The position numbers were made by a program, and so were the translations under genes. Positions 43,477 through 51,744 of a DNA stretch of 60,589 nt are shown here, piece by piece. Within the stretch, counting starts at the first letter, position 1; every line of letters begins with the position of its first letter. The notes beneath the pieces are model-generated. The model was not told the DNA's origin and did not search any database. It worked only from the letters and a program-made list of their open reading frames with translations. Source of the DNA: Lachnospiraceae bacterium (GTDB lineage: Bacteria; Bacillota; Clostridia; Lachnospirales; Lachnospiraceae); assembly GCA_021201665.1 (NCBI GenBank), contig JAJQEO010000039.1, forward strand, positions 53,087 to 113,675. Reading direction: 5' to 3'.

Positions 43477-44829
43477 ATGGGAAACGCAGACTTTAAATCC
43501 GGTTTTGTGACGTTGATCGGGCGGCCGAATGTAGGGAAATCGACGCTGATGAATCACCTGATCGGCCAGAAGATCGCGATCACCTCCAGCAAGCCGCAGA
43601 CGACGCGGAACCGGATTCAGACTGTTTATACTTCGAAGGAGGGTCAGATCATTTTTCTGGACACTCCTGGGATCCATAAGGCAAAAAACAAGCTGGGGGA
43701 GTATATGGTGACTGCCGCGGAGCAGACGCTGAAGGAAGTGGACGTCGTGCTCTGGCTGGTGGAGCCGGTCGACTATGTCGGCAAGGGCGAGCTGGCCATC
43801 GCGCAGATGCTGAAAAATGTGCATCTGCCGGTTATCCTGATTCTGAATAAGATGGATACCGTGGACAAACACGAAATCAACCATTATCTGGATGTTTATC
43901 GGGAACTCTGTGATTTCGCAGACATGATACCGGTTTGTGCGCTTCGGGGACTTCACATGGATGAGGTGATCCGCGCGATTTTCCGTTATCTTCCCAGCGG
44001 CCCGCAGTTTTACGATGAAGACACCGTGACAGACCAGCCGCAGCGCCAGATTGTCGCGGAGCTGATCCGGGAAAAAGCTCTCCGCTGCCTGGAGGAAGAG
44101 ATTCCCCACGGAATCGCAGTTACGATTGAGTATATGCAGGAGCGGCCTGCCGGCAGTCAGAAAAGAAAGGATGGCAGAGCCGAGGCTGTGCGGAACAGAA
44201 GCCGGCACAGGCATGAGCATCCGCCGAAAGGCAATGCAGGGCAGAAGATTGCTGGTCAAGACTATGAAGATAATTATGGCACCCCTGCAGACGCCAGACA
44301 GAGGAGTTCTGGGAACAGTGTCCCGGCAGACGCCAGACAGAGGAGTTCTGGGAACAGCGTCCCGGCAGACGCCAGACAGAGGAGTTCTGGGAACAGTGTC
44401 CCAGCAGATGCCAGACAGCGGAATTCTGGAAACAGTGTTTATGCAGACGCCAAACAGGGTAATTTGGAAGGCAATACACAAACAAAAGCTCGTCGGCGAA
44501 ATTCCGGGGATGCGTCTCACCAGGATGAAAATCCACAGAATATCCCCCTCGGCCGCAGAGCACTCTCGGAGATTCACCTGCGCGAAACCGCGGACTGGAT
44601 CATGGACATCGAGGCGACCATTATCTGCGAGAAGGATTCCCATAAGGGCATGATTATCGGCAAGGGTGGCGCGATGCTTCGGAAAATCGGCTCCCAGGCG
44701 CGCTATGAGATTGAGCAGATGCTCGAAGAGCCGGTCAACCTCCAGCTGTGGGTGAAGGTGAAAAAAGACTGGCGCGACAGCGATTTTTTGATTAAGAATT
44801 TTGGATATGATAAGAAGAAACTGGACTGA
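43477..44829 (+). CDS. era: GTPase Era with a 150-residue insertion in its KH domain
   Basis: Era binds the 3' end of 16S rRNA and assists 30S assembly. GTPase motifs are intact: GRPNVGKST (about 15-23), the TTRNR switch region, DTPG, NKMD. The KH domain is interrupted after GIAVTIEYM (about 223) by roughly 150 residues and resumes at DIEATIICEKDSHKGMIIGKGGAML (about 373). In ordinary Era this is a short beta-hairpin loop and the protein has about 300 residues; here it has 450. The insert is basic, Ser/Asn/Arg-rich and includes five 13-residue repeats. The frame is open throughout, so the gene looks functional. Confidence 0.95.
   Translation: MGNADFKSGFVTLIGRPNVGKSTLMNHLIGQKIAITSSKPQTTRNRIQTVYTSKEGQIIFLDTPGIHKAKNKLGEYMVTAAEQTLKEVDVVLWLVEPVDYVGKGELAIAQMLKNVHLPVILILNKMDTVDKHEINHYLDVYRELCDFADMIPVCALRGLHMDEVIRAIFRYLPSGPQFYDEDTVTDQPQRQIVAELIREKALRCLEEEIPHGIAVTIEYMQERPAGSQKRKDGRAEAVRNRSRHRHEHPPKGNAGQKIAGQDYEDNYGTPADARQRSSGNSVPADARQRSSGNSVPADARQRSSGNSVPADARQRNSGNSVYADAKQGNLEGNTQTKARRRNSGDASHQDENPQNIPLGRRALSEIHLRETADWIMDIEATIICEKDSHKGMIIGKGGAMLRKIGSQARYEIEQMLEEPVNLQLWVKVKKDWRDSDFLIKNFGYDKKKLD
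44287..44481 (+). repeat. Five 39-base in-frame repeats inside era
   Basis: Units start at 44287, 44326, 44365, 44404 and 44443. Each encodes ADARQRSSGNSVP or a variant. The first three are nearly identical at the DNA level, implying recent expansion. Confidence 0.95.
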
Positions 44830-44923
44830 TTGCGCATAAGAAAGATTTGGCACAGCATATTTAGAGCAGCTGATTCCGGGCAGCAATCTACTGGTTCTGG
44901 GAAAACAAAAAGTCTTTGGGTTT

Positions 44924-44936
44924 TTTGAAATAAGTC
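44924..44936 (+). repeat. Partial copy of the TTTGAAATAAGTC element before recO
   Basis: Exact TTTGAAATAAGTC, the first 13 bases of the element at 27969 and 54231, directly upstream of the recO ribosome site. The rest of the element is missing. Confidence 0.55.
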
Positions 44937-44950
44937 GGGAGTGAGGTACG

Positions 44951-45607
44951 ATGAGCGAGCCCTTAAAGCTGACAGGTATGGTGCTTCTTGCAGCGCCTGT
45001 GGGGGAGTATGACAGGCGGACAGTTCTTCTGACCAGAGAGAGAGGCAAGATTACCGCTTTTGCCAGGGGTGCGCGCAAGACGACCAGTCCACTGCTTGCG
45101 GCTGCGACACCGTTTGTATTTGGCGCTTTTACGGTCTATGAAGGAAAAAATGCCTATACGCTCGTACAGGCCGATATTTCCGAATATTTTCGCGAAGTGC
45201 GGGAGGATATTGTTGCTTCCTGCTACGCCTGCTATTTTATGGAACTTGCGGAATATTACACCCGGGAAAATCTGGATGCGGCCGGAATGCTGAACCTTTT
45301 GTATGTGACTTTGCGCACTCTGCCAAAGCCGGAGCCGGACAATGAACTGATCCGCTGTATTTTTGAGATGAAGGCGATGGTCATGAACGGTGAATTCCCA
45401 TATGAAACGGCACATGATCCGTCCCTGAGCGAATCGACCAGGTACGCGATCTCCTATGTAATAAACGCGCCGATACAGAAGCTCTATCAGTTCACTCTGC
45501 AGCCGGACATTTTTCGGGAATTCCGCAGTGTGCAGGATTATCGTAACAGTGTTTCCATAGACCGGAAGTTTAAATCACTCGATATTTTGCGCCAGATGAC
45601 GGCATGA
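44951..45607 (+). CDS. recO: DNA repair protein RecO
   Basis: 218 residues; RecO loads RecA at gaps together with RecR. The N-terminal OB fold is clear (LTGMVLLAAPVGEYDRRTVLLTRERGKITAFARGARK), followed by the helical domain with YFMELAEYYTRE. It is shorter than the usual 240-250 residues, and the four-cysteine zinc site of many RecO proteins is absent. The era-recO order is common in Firmicutes. GAGGT precedes the ATG. Confidence 0.9.
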   Translation: MSEPLKLTGMVLLAAPVGEYDRRTVLLTRERGKITAFARGARKTTSPLLAAATPFVFGAFTVYEGKNAYTLVQADISEYFREVREDIVASCYACYFMELAEYYTRENLDAAGMLNLLYVTLRTLPKPEPDNELIRCIFEMKAMVMNGEFPYETAHDPSLSESTRYAISYVINAPIQKLYQFTLQPDIFREFRSVQDYRNSVSIDRKFKSLDILRQMTA

Positions 45608-45769
45608 AAGTTTTAATCGTGTTCCTGCACATGAAAATCATTTCATTTGCATCTCTGTGCATAAAAAACATATGGCTGGAAAGCACGGCAGGAAATCAGG
45701 ACCGAAAATCATTTGTGCACCTGCGCATAAAAAACAGTTGAAACGCGGGGCGTTTCCCTTTATAATGCA
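45608..45769. other. Spacer with a direct repeat and a promoter
   Basis: GAAAATCATTT and TGCGCATAAAAAACA-like segments occur twice (about 45632-45670 and 45705-45737). The second ends at the lipoprotein promoter. Confidence 0.5.
45738..45766 (+). promoter_or_regulatory. Promoter of the lipoprotein gene
   Basis: TTGAAA (45738-45743), 17-base spacer, TATAAT (45761-45766). Transcription should begin near 45773, at the very start of the structured repeat array. Confidence 0.8.
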
Positions 45770-45957
45770 CACAGGCGCATAAGGAATCTGGCAGCTTGTG
45801 CTGCCATGCGCCTGGCGCGGCGACCAGACGGCGGTTGTCGCTGGTCGAATGGAAACACAGGCGCATAAGGAATCTGGCAGCTTGTGCTGCCATGCGCCTG
45901 GTGCGGCGACCAGACGGCAGCAGCCGCTGGTCGAATGAAAGACACAGGCGCACAAGG
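45770..45957 (+). repeat. Two 86-nt two-hairpin modules forming the lipoprotein leader
   Basis: Units start at 45770 and 45856, with a third truncated copy at 45943. Each unit holds hairpin A (AGGCGCAT...ATGCGCCT enclosing GGCAGC-TTGT-GCTGCC with an AAGGAATCT bulge) and hairpin B (CGACCAG...CTGGTCG enclosing CGGC-4 nt-GYCG). Between units, a G-U pair in hairpin B becomes G-C, and its loop changes from GGTT to AGCA. Confidence 0.85.
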
Positions 45958-45991
45958 AAAATAATGAAATTTAGAAATCTGGGGAGGGAAA

Positions 45992-46708
45992 ATGGCAACA
46001 GCAAAAAGAAGGGCGGTTCTGACGGCACTCTGTGCGGCTGTCATGCTGCTTGGCGGCTGCGATACGCTGGATGATATGCTAAATCTGGACAGTACGTGGA
46101 CGCCGCAGGAGTCAGAGGCGATATCCATTGCTTCTGATGGGAGTGTGACGGAGATTGTACAGGAAACGCTGGATCAGTCTTACTATGACCTGACAGAGCT
46201 GGAAGAGATGATCAATGCGGAGGTGGACGAGTACAACGCGGAAAATGGCGAGGATTCCATAACAGTCAAAAGCCTTACCAACGATGACAGTACAGTGACA
46301 CTGAAGCTCTGGTATTCTTCTGCGGAGGATTACGCTGCATTTAATAATGTAGAGTTTTTCTGCGGGTCGATCATCAGCGCCCAGCTGGAGGGATATCTGT
46401 TTGATACATCCTTTTACCGGGTGAAAGAGGGAGAATTATCCGGCAGTGAGGTAAGCTACACCGCAGTGTTTAACGATATGTCGGCTGAGGTGGTGATTGT
46501 GCAGGCTCCCATGGAGGTTCATATAGAAGGACAGAGTGTGACTTATGTCAGCGTGAACGCGGAGATGATTTCGGCAGATACCGTAAACGCGACCGGAGAT
46601 CAGGAGGAAGAAGAAGGTCTGGTGCTTCCATCCAGCAAGGTTTATGAGGGAGAGGAAGAAACCTACGCAGAGCAGAAGATTGCGAATCGCGTATATATTG
46701 TGTACTGA
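45992..46708 (+). CDS. Small secreted lipoprotein of unknown function
   Basis: 238 residues with a lipoprotein signal (MATAKRR then a hydrophobic core and lipobox LLGGC at about residues 20-24), so it should be lipid-anchored outside the membrane. The mature part is acidic with a DUF-like alpha/beta fold (ITVKSLTNDDSTVTLKLWY). The C terminus EQKIANRVYIVY is unusual for being the seed of a 37-base repeat. ATG 45992 follows GGGGAGGG. It is transcribed from a promoter at 45738 with a long hairpin-rich leader. No family name was recognised. Confidence 0.8.
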   Translation: MATAKRRAVLTALCAAVMLLGGCDTLDDMLNLDSTWTPQESEAISIASDGSVTEIVQETLDQSYYDLTELEEMINAEVDEYNAENGEDSITVKSLTNDDSTVTLKLWYSSAEDYAAFNNVEFFCGSIISAQLEGYLFDTSFYRVKEGELSGSEVSYTAVFNDMSAEVVIVQAPMEVHIEGQSVTYVSVNAEMISADTVNATGDQEEEEGLVLPSSKVYEGEEETYAEQKIANRVYIVY

Positions 46709-46856
46709 GCAGAAGATCGCGAACCGCGTATATATTGTGTACTGAGCAGAAGATCGCGAACCGCGTATATATTGTGTACTGAGCAGAAGATCGCGAACCA
46801 CATATATATTGTGTGTACTGAGTGGAAAATCGCGAATATTATATTGGATAGAGAAT
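46670..46856 (+). repeat. 37-base copies of the lipoprotein gene's 3' end with its stop codon
   Basis: Units start at 46670, 46707, 46744, 46781 and 46820 (the last degenerate). Each ends TATATTGTGTACTGA, so the stop codon is repeated. Copies two and three are identical. Confidence 0.95.
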
Positions 46857-46994
46857 GTGTCCACAATAGATGAATCCGCGCCCTCCCTGCACGGCAGAGA
46901 GGCTAAGGATGAGTGAATGATGATTTCTCATTTTTGCGGAGACATGCTTTGCGGGCATGAAAGCATAATGATAAAAAGAAGAGGAGAAGCTGTT

Positions 46995-48383
46995 ATGGAA
47001 AAGACTATGGAAAAAATCGTTGCACTGGCGAAGGGCAGAGGCTTTGTCTATCCGGGTTCGGAGATTTACGGCGGTCTTGCGAACACCTGGGATTATGGCA
47101 ATCTTGGCGTGGAACTCAAGAATAACGTGAAACAGGCCTGGTGGCAGAAGTTTGTGCGCGAGAATCCGTACAATGTCGGCGTGGACTGCGCGATTCTGAT
47201 GAACCCGCAGACCTGGGTGGCGAGCGGCCATCTCGGCGGCTTCGCGGATCCGCTGATGGACTGCAAGGAGTGCCACGAACGTTTCCGTGCGGATAAGGTC
47301 ATCGAAGATTATTGTGCGGAGCAGGGGCTGACGCTGGACAAGCCGATCGACGCCTTTTCACAGGAAGAAATGCGGGATTACATTGAGGATCACAAGATTC
47401 CCTGCCCGTCCTGCGGCAAGCACAATTTCACCGACATCCGCCAGTTTAACCTGATGTTCAAGACCTTCCAGGGCGTGACTGAGGACGCAAAAAATACCGT
47501 TTATCTGCGCCCGGAGACCGCGCAGGGCATCTTTGTAAACTTTAAAAACGTGCAGCGGACCTCCCGCAAAAAGCTGCCGTTTGGCATCGCGCAGATCGGC
47601 AAATCCTTCCGCAACGAGATCACACCTGGCAACTTCACCTTCCGCACCCGTGAGTTTGAACAGATGGAGCTGGAATTCTTCTGCGTACCTGGCACGGATC
47701 TCGACTGGTTCCAGTACTGGAGAAGCTTCTGCTTCGAGTGGCTGAAAAAGCTGGGCATGAATGAGGACGAACTGCGCCTGCGCGACCATGATCCGGAGGA
47801 GCTTTGCTTCTACAGCAAGGGCACGACAGACATTGAATTCCTGTTCCCGTTTGGCTGGGGCGAGCTCTGGGGCATTGCGGACCGTACTGATTACGACCTG
47901 ACGCAGCATCAGAATACCTCCGGTCAGGATATGACCTATTTTGACGAGGAAAAGAAGGAAAAATACATCCCGTACGTCATCGAGCCGTCCCTCGGCGCGG
48001 ATCGTGTCGTGCTGGCGTTCCTCTGCAGCGCCTATGACGAAGAGACCCTCGAGGGCGGTGATGTGCGCACTGTGCTGCACTTCCATCCGGCCATCGCTCC
48101 GGTCAAGATCGGCGTGCTGCCGCTCTCCAAAAAGCTCAACGAGGGCGCCGAGAAGGTATACACAGAGCTTTCCAAATATTACAACTGCGAATTTGACGAC
48201 CGCGGCAACATCGGCAAGCGCTACCGCAGACAGGACGAGATCGGGACACCGTTCTGCGTGACCTATGACTTCGACTCCGAAACGGACGGCGCCGTGACCG
48301 TGCGCGACCGTGACAGCATGGAGCAGGAGCGCATAAAGATCGAAGATCTGAAAGCGTATTTCGAGGAGAAATTTGCGTGGTAA
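46995..48383 (+). CDS. glyQS: Glycyl-tRNA synthetase, dimeric type
   Basis: A 462-residue class II synthetase charging tRNA-Gly. The N-terminal motif [22 protein letters not shown], the [12 protein letters not shown] and CPSCGKHNF zinc-like site, the motif 2 region [20 protein letters not shown] and motif 3 [14 protein letters not shown] are present, followed by the anticodon-binding domain ([13 protein letters not shown]). ATG 46995 follows AGAGGAGAAG; earlier in-frame codons lack support. I found no T-box leader upstream. A terminator follows at 48542. Confidence 0.95.
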   Translation: MEKTMEKIVALAKGRGFVYPGSEIYGGLANTWDYGNLGVELKNNVKQAWWQKFVRENPYNVGVDCAILMNPQTWVASGHLGGFADPLMDCKECHERFRADKVIEDYCAEQGLTLDKPIDAFSQEEMRDYIEDHKIPCPSCGKHNFTDIRQFNLMFKTFQGVTEDAKNTVYLRPETAQGIFVNFKNVQRTSRKKLPFGIAQIGKSFRNEITPGNFTFRTREFEQMELEFFCVPGTDLDWFQYWRSFCFEWLKKLGMNEDELRLRDHDPEELCFYSKGTTDIEFLFPFGWGELWGIADRTDYDLTQHQNTSGQDMTYFDEEKKEKYIPYVIEPSLGADRVVLAFLCSAYDEETLEGGDVRTVLHFHPAIAPVKIGVLPLSKKLNEGAEKVYTELSKYYNCEFDDRGNIGKRYRRQDEIGTPFCVTYDFDSETDGAVTVRDRDSMEQERIKIEDLKAYFEEKFAW

Positions 48384-48414
48384 GAGTTTCACTTTTACAG
48401 ATGAATTTTTTCTG

Positions 48415-48495
48415 TTGCCGATAAACTGGCTGGTGGCAGTCACGGTTGAAGTAGTTAGCTATTACTTCATCAAATGGTTGGACGGCGATAAATAA
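48415..48495 (+). CDS. Possible tiny membrane peptide ending YYFIKWLDGDK
   Basis: A frame opening at TTG 48415 encodes 26 residues: a hydrophobic stretch (LPINWLVAVTVEVVSYYFI) and the end KWLDGDK. The YY..KWLDG ending resembles very short membrane peptides often seen in Lachnospiraceae intergenic regions. There is no ATG and no clear ribosome site, so it may be a remnant. Confidence 0.3.
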   Translation: MPINWLVAVTVEVVSYYFIKWLDGDK

Positions 48496-48541
48496 TCGGT
48501 AATCAGCCTCGTGGAGAAGCCACCATGTAAAAAAGGAACAG

Positions 48542-48571
48542 AAAGCCCCGGATCCGAACATCCGGGGCTTT
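48542..48571 (+). terminator. Terminator of glyQS
   Basis: Perfect 12-base stem AAAGCCCCGGAT / ATCCGGGGCTTT with a six-base loop. The following T-tract is interrupted (CATTTCTT). Confidence 0.75.
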
Positions 48572-48827
48572 CATTTCTTAGCGCGCCATAGGCGCGTTCT
48601 AATGGGTACATTGGACACGTTTATCTCTTTCATCCGTTCATAATTATAACACAGGAATAAATTGATTTCAATAATAAATTTGGCTTTCATTTTCTTTGCT
48701 GAAAACAATAATAACAATAGTTTTCTTAGAAGAAATATGGTATGCTATACAAGCTGCATTTTATTTAGCAGTTTTCAGAACGATGAAATATAGAATCGTT
48801 AAATTTGTACACAGGATGAGGAAGAAA

Positions 48828-49598
48828 ATGAACCACTACATGAAAGCAAATTATCATACACATACCATCCGCTGCAAACACGCGGAGGGCTCCGAACGTG
48901 ACTACATTGAAGCCGCGATTTCCATGGGAATGGAGGTGCTTGGCTTTGCGGATCACATTCCCTGCCCGCAGCAGGATGGCTATGTTTCGACGATTCGTAT
49001 GGACATGGAGCAGGCGGACGAATATGTGAGCACAATCCGCGCCCTGGCGCGCGAGTATGAGGGAAGAATCCGCCTGCTTGCCGGCTTTGAAGCAGAGTAC
49101 ACGCCGGAGATTTTTGAAGAACAGATGGAGATGGTACACCGAGTAAAAGCTGATTACCTGATCATGGGGCAGCATTTTCTGGGACGTGAATCAGACGGAA
49201 CCTACGTCGGCACGCCCACGAAAAGTGATGCATTTTTGAAAGAATATGTAGATACCGTCATTACCGGGATGGAGACCGGGGAGTTTCTCTACCAGGCCCA
49301 TCCGGACATGATTAACTATGAAGGTCCGGACACAGTATACGAGCGGGAGATTACACGTCTCTGTAAGGCATTGTATGATCTTCATATTCCGCTGGAAATC
49401 AACCTTCAGGGACTTTTGCAGCACCGCCACTATCCATCAGAGCGCTTCTGGAAGATCGTGGGCCGGGTCGGAAACAGGGTCGTGCTGGGAGTGGACGCGC
49501 ACCATCCATCGCAAATCTGCGAGCAGAAGGTATATGACAGGGCCATGCAGATGGCAAAAACATATGGACTGAGAGTGGAAGAAAGGCTGGATTGGTAA
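48828..49598 (+). CDS. PHP-domain histidinol-phosphatase family protein
   Basis: 256 residues from ATG 48828 (GAGGAAG five bases upstream). PHP metal motifs: YHTHTIRCKHAEG near 10-22, GFADHIP near 42, GFEAEYTPE near 87, MGQHF near 113, QAHPDMI near 154 and GVDAHHPSQ near 221. It matches HisK-type histidinol phosphatases that dephosphorylate histidinol-phosphate. Other his genes are not nearby, so the substrate may differ. It is followed after three bases by azlC. Confidence 0.82.
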   Translation: MNHYMKANYHTHTIRCKHAEGSERDYIEAAISMGMEVLGFADHIPCPQQDGYVSTIRMDMEQADEYVSTIRALAREYEGRIRLLAGFEAEYTPEIFEEQMEMVHRVKADYLIMGQHFLGRESDGTYVGTPTKSDAFLKEYVDTVITGMETGEFLYQAHPDMINYEGPDTVYEREITRLCKALYDLHIPLEINLQGLLQHRHYPSERFWKIVGRVGNRVVLGVDAHHPSQICEQKVYDRAMQMAKTYGLRVEERLDW

Positions 49599-49601
49599 AT
49601 C

Positions 49602-50303
49602 ATGAGGCGAAAAGCATTGAAAGCTGCCTTCCCCCGCACCTTGCCTATTTTAGCGGGGTTTTGGTTTCTGGGGCTGGCGTACGGTATTTATATGAACGTA
49701 TCCGGTTTCAGCTTTGTATATCCCATGATAATGAGCCTGACGATTTTTGGCGGCTCCCTGGAATTTGTGACCGTGACGATGCTGCTGGCGCCTTTCGCGC
49801 CGGTGCAGACATTCATTATGACCCTTGTGATTCAGGCCAGACATTTGTTTTATGGGATAGCCATGCTGGACCGGTACAAAGGAATGGGACTGAAAAAATA
49901 TTATCTGATTTTTGGCATGTGTGACGAGACCTTTTCCATCAACTGCAGTGCCGACATTCCGGAGGATGTAGATGAGGGATGGTTTTTCTTTTTCGTGACT
50001 CTGCTCAACCAGTTTTACTGGGTGTCCGCCGCGACGACCGGCGGAATTGCAGGTTCCTTCCTGAAGTTTGATACGACCGGTCTGGACTTTGTGATGACCG
50101 CCATGTTTGTCGTGATCCTGCTGGATCAGCTGCTGAAGGAGACGCAGCACTACAGCGCAGTAATCGGAATCCTCTGCACCCTTATCTGCCGCCTGATCTT
50201 CGGCGCGGACAGATTCATGATTCCGGCTATGGTCTGCATCGTAGCGTCTCTGACCATATTCCGGGGAAAAATTGAGAAGGCAGGTGATTTGCGATGGCTC
50301 TAA
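49602..50303 (+). CDS. azlC: AzlC branched-chain amino acid exporter subunit
   Basis: A 233-residue membrane protein with the AzlC pattern [38 protein letters not shown] and [10 protein letters not shown]. AzlC and AzlD together export branched-chain amino acids. It starts three bases after the phosphatase stop with a weak ribosome site, suggesting translational coupling, and overlaps azlD by ten bases. Confidence 0.92.
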   Translation: MRRKALKAAFPRTLPILAGFWFLGLAYGIYMNVSGFSFVYPMIMSLTIFGGSLEFVTVTMLLAPFAPVQTFIMTLVIQARHLFYGIAMLDRYKGMGLKKYYLIFGMCDETFSINCSADIPEDVDEGWFFFFVTLLNQFYWVSAATTGGIAGSFLKFDTTGLDFVMTAMFVVILLDQLLKETQHYSAVIGILCTLICRLIFGADRFMIPAMVCIVASLTIFRGKIEKAGDLRWL

Positions 50304-50623
50304 ACGACCAGATAATCACAATCGCTTTATGTGTACTTGGCACCATGACCACACGGTTTCTTCCGTTTCTGATCTTTTCATCCAAAAAACCCACGCCGAA
50401 CTATGTGCAGTATCTGGGGAAAGCCCTGCCTGCGGCTATCTTCGGAATGCTGGTCGTCTACTGCCTGAAGGATGTGTCGGTATTGCAGGGGAGCCACGGG
50501 ATTCCGGAACTGCTGGCTATTGTGCTCACCATCGCGCTGCATTTGTGGAAGCGGAACATGCTGCTGTCCATTGCCGGCGGGACAGTATGCTATATGCTGC
50601 TGGTGCAGTATCTGTTTGTATGA
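50294..50623 (+). CDS. azlD: AzlD branched-chain amino acid exporter subunit
   Basis: A 109-residue membrane protein of three to four helices with the conserved [11 protein letters not shown] and [21 protein letters not shown] motifs. The start overlaps the azlC end, and AGGCAGGTGA inside azlC provides the ribosome site. It forms the small subunit of the AzlCD exporter. Confidence 0.92.
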   Translation: MALNDQIITIALCVLGTMTTRFLPFLIFSSKKPTPNYVQYLGKALPAAIFGMLVVYCLKDVSVLQGSHGIPELLAIVLTIALHLWKRNMLLSIAGGTVCYMLLVQYLFV

Positions 50624-50891
50624 TGCTGCGGTTCGCCCGGCCTGACAGTATGATATACAAAATGTTTTTCGAAATGATTTGCAGGATGATCCGCAAAATG
50701 ATCCATGTATAAAGCAGATGGAGCGCAGCTATTCAGGACAGCACTTCGCACTTCCAGCGAAGTACGTATGAGAGCTTATACTTTATGGGAAGAGTCTTCT
50801 CGCACAGCGATTTTAAATGGGCGTTTCCCTTCGCAGCAGTGAAGGGACTGAACAGATACGATTGAGCAATAAGTACAAAGGAGTATTACAT

Positions 50892-50987
50892 ATGTAAATA
50901 ATCGGGTTTTACAATAGTGACAGACAAGAATATTGGCTGAATCAAATGAAGAAGAGTGACTGGGGAGCGGGACAGTATCTTTTATGA
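50892..50987 (+). pseudogene. Remnant of a GNAT acetyltransferase gene, ATG followed by TAA
   Basis: AAAGGAG is followed by ATG 50892 and at once by the stop TAA. The frame then encodes IIGFYNSDRQEYWLNQM and KKSDWGAGQYLL, recognisable as the start of a GNAT family protein, and stops at TGA 50985. The rest of the gene is not recognisable downstream. Confidence 0.6.
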
Positions 50988-51023
50988 ATTATTGTATCAA
51001 TATTAGCAGGGCAATGGAGCATC

Positions 51024-51051
51024 TTGAATTATCGGCGATATGCGGTATAAT
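51024..51051 (+). promoter_or_regulatory. Promoter of the acetyltransferase gene
   Basis: TTGAAT (51024-51029), 16-base spacer, TATAAT (51046-51051). Confidence 0.65.
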
Positions 51052-51181
51052 GAGCAGGAAAATACGCAAGATAATACGCAAGTCGTGAACCTGTCGCACA
51101 GCGGAATTTTACGTACGTGGATATGGAGTGGAAATACTGTGATTACGGGATTTAGAGAATCAGAATGGGAAGAAAAATTAT

Positions 51182-51736
51182 ATGTCAGATGAAATTATTC
51201 GCCAGGCGCGTCTTTCTGATGCAGAACGCATCCTGGAGATTTATGCATACTATGTGACAAATACAGCGATATCCTTCGAGTATGATGTTCCGGAACTTGC
51301 GGAATTTCAGAAACGGATGAAAGCTACGATGGAAAAATATCCCTATCTTGTCATCGAAAAAGACGGCATCCTGCAAGGATACGCATATGCGGCTCCTTTC
51401 CATGAGCGGGCTGCGTACAGCAGAAGCTGTGAGCTGTCCATTTATCTGGCTCCTGAGTCAAGAAAATGCGGTTACGGCAGGAAACTCTACGGTGAACTGG
51501 AAAAGCAGCTCAGGGAGGGGAAAGCCAGGCCTTCAGAAATCCTCAATCTATATGCCTGTATTGCGTACACGCAGAGGGAGGACGAATACCTGGATAACAA
51601 CAGTGCCGGGTTCCATGAACATATGGGGTTTGGGCAGGTCGGCTATTTCCATAAATGCGGCTATAAATTTGGCCGCTGGTACGATATGATATGGATGGAA
51701 AAGATGATTGGAGAGCATTTGGATGAAAACGTGTGA
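51182..51736 (+). CDS. GNAT N-acetyltransferase, phosphinothricin-acetyltransferase-like
   Basis: A 184-residue GNAT enzyme. IRQARLSDAERILEIY at the N terminus and the SFEYDVP segment are typical of the PAT/MddA group that acetylates amino-acid analogues such as methionine derivatives. The acetyl-CoA loop is degenerate (ESRKCGYGRKLYGELEKQL in place of R..G.G..L), and HEHMGFGQVGYFHKCGYKFGRWYDMIWMEK closes the domain. The substrate is uncertain. The rsuA start follows within nine bases. Confidence 0.85.
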   Translation: MSDEIIRQARLSDAERILEIYAYYVTNTAISFEYDVPELAEFQKRMKATMEKYPYLVIEKDGILQGYAYAAPFHERAAYSRSCELSIYLAPESRKCGYGRKLYGELEKQLREGKARPSEILNLYACIAYTQREDEYLDNNSAGFHEHMGFGQVGYFHKCGYKFGRWYDMIWMEKMIGEHLDENV

Positions 51737-51744
51737 GAGGACCT

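Larger units (their letters stand above)
48384..48827. other. Spacer after glyQS
   Basis: Holds a possible tiny membrane-peptide frame (48415-48495), the glyQS terminator (48542-48571), a GCGCGCC/GGCGCG hairpin at about 48582-48597 and an AT-rich promoter region for the PHP phosphatase with no clear consensus boxes. Confidence 0.5.
50624..51181. other. Long spacer with hairpins and a broken acetyltransferase gene
   Basis: Hairpins TTCGC-7-GCGAA (about 50752-50768) and CCCTTC-8-GAAGGG (about 50827-50847) lie before a pseudogene (50892-50987). A promoter at 51024-51051 probably serves the intact acetyltransferase gene. Region 50848-50866 resembles the GTAACTG element. Confidence 0.5.

Noticed and set aside
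43105..45078. Long minus-strand open frame of 657 codons across the M16C end, era and recO
   Set aside because: It is antisense to three recognised genes, has no ribosome site or family features, and its internal repeats merely mirror the era repeats.
46709..46994. T-box leader upstream of glyQS
   Set aside because: No T-box sequence or specifier hairpin was found; the region is filled with copies of the lipoprotein 3' end.
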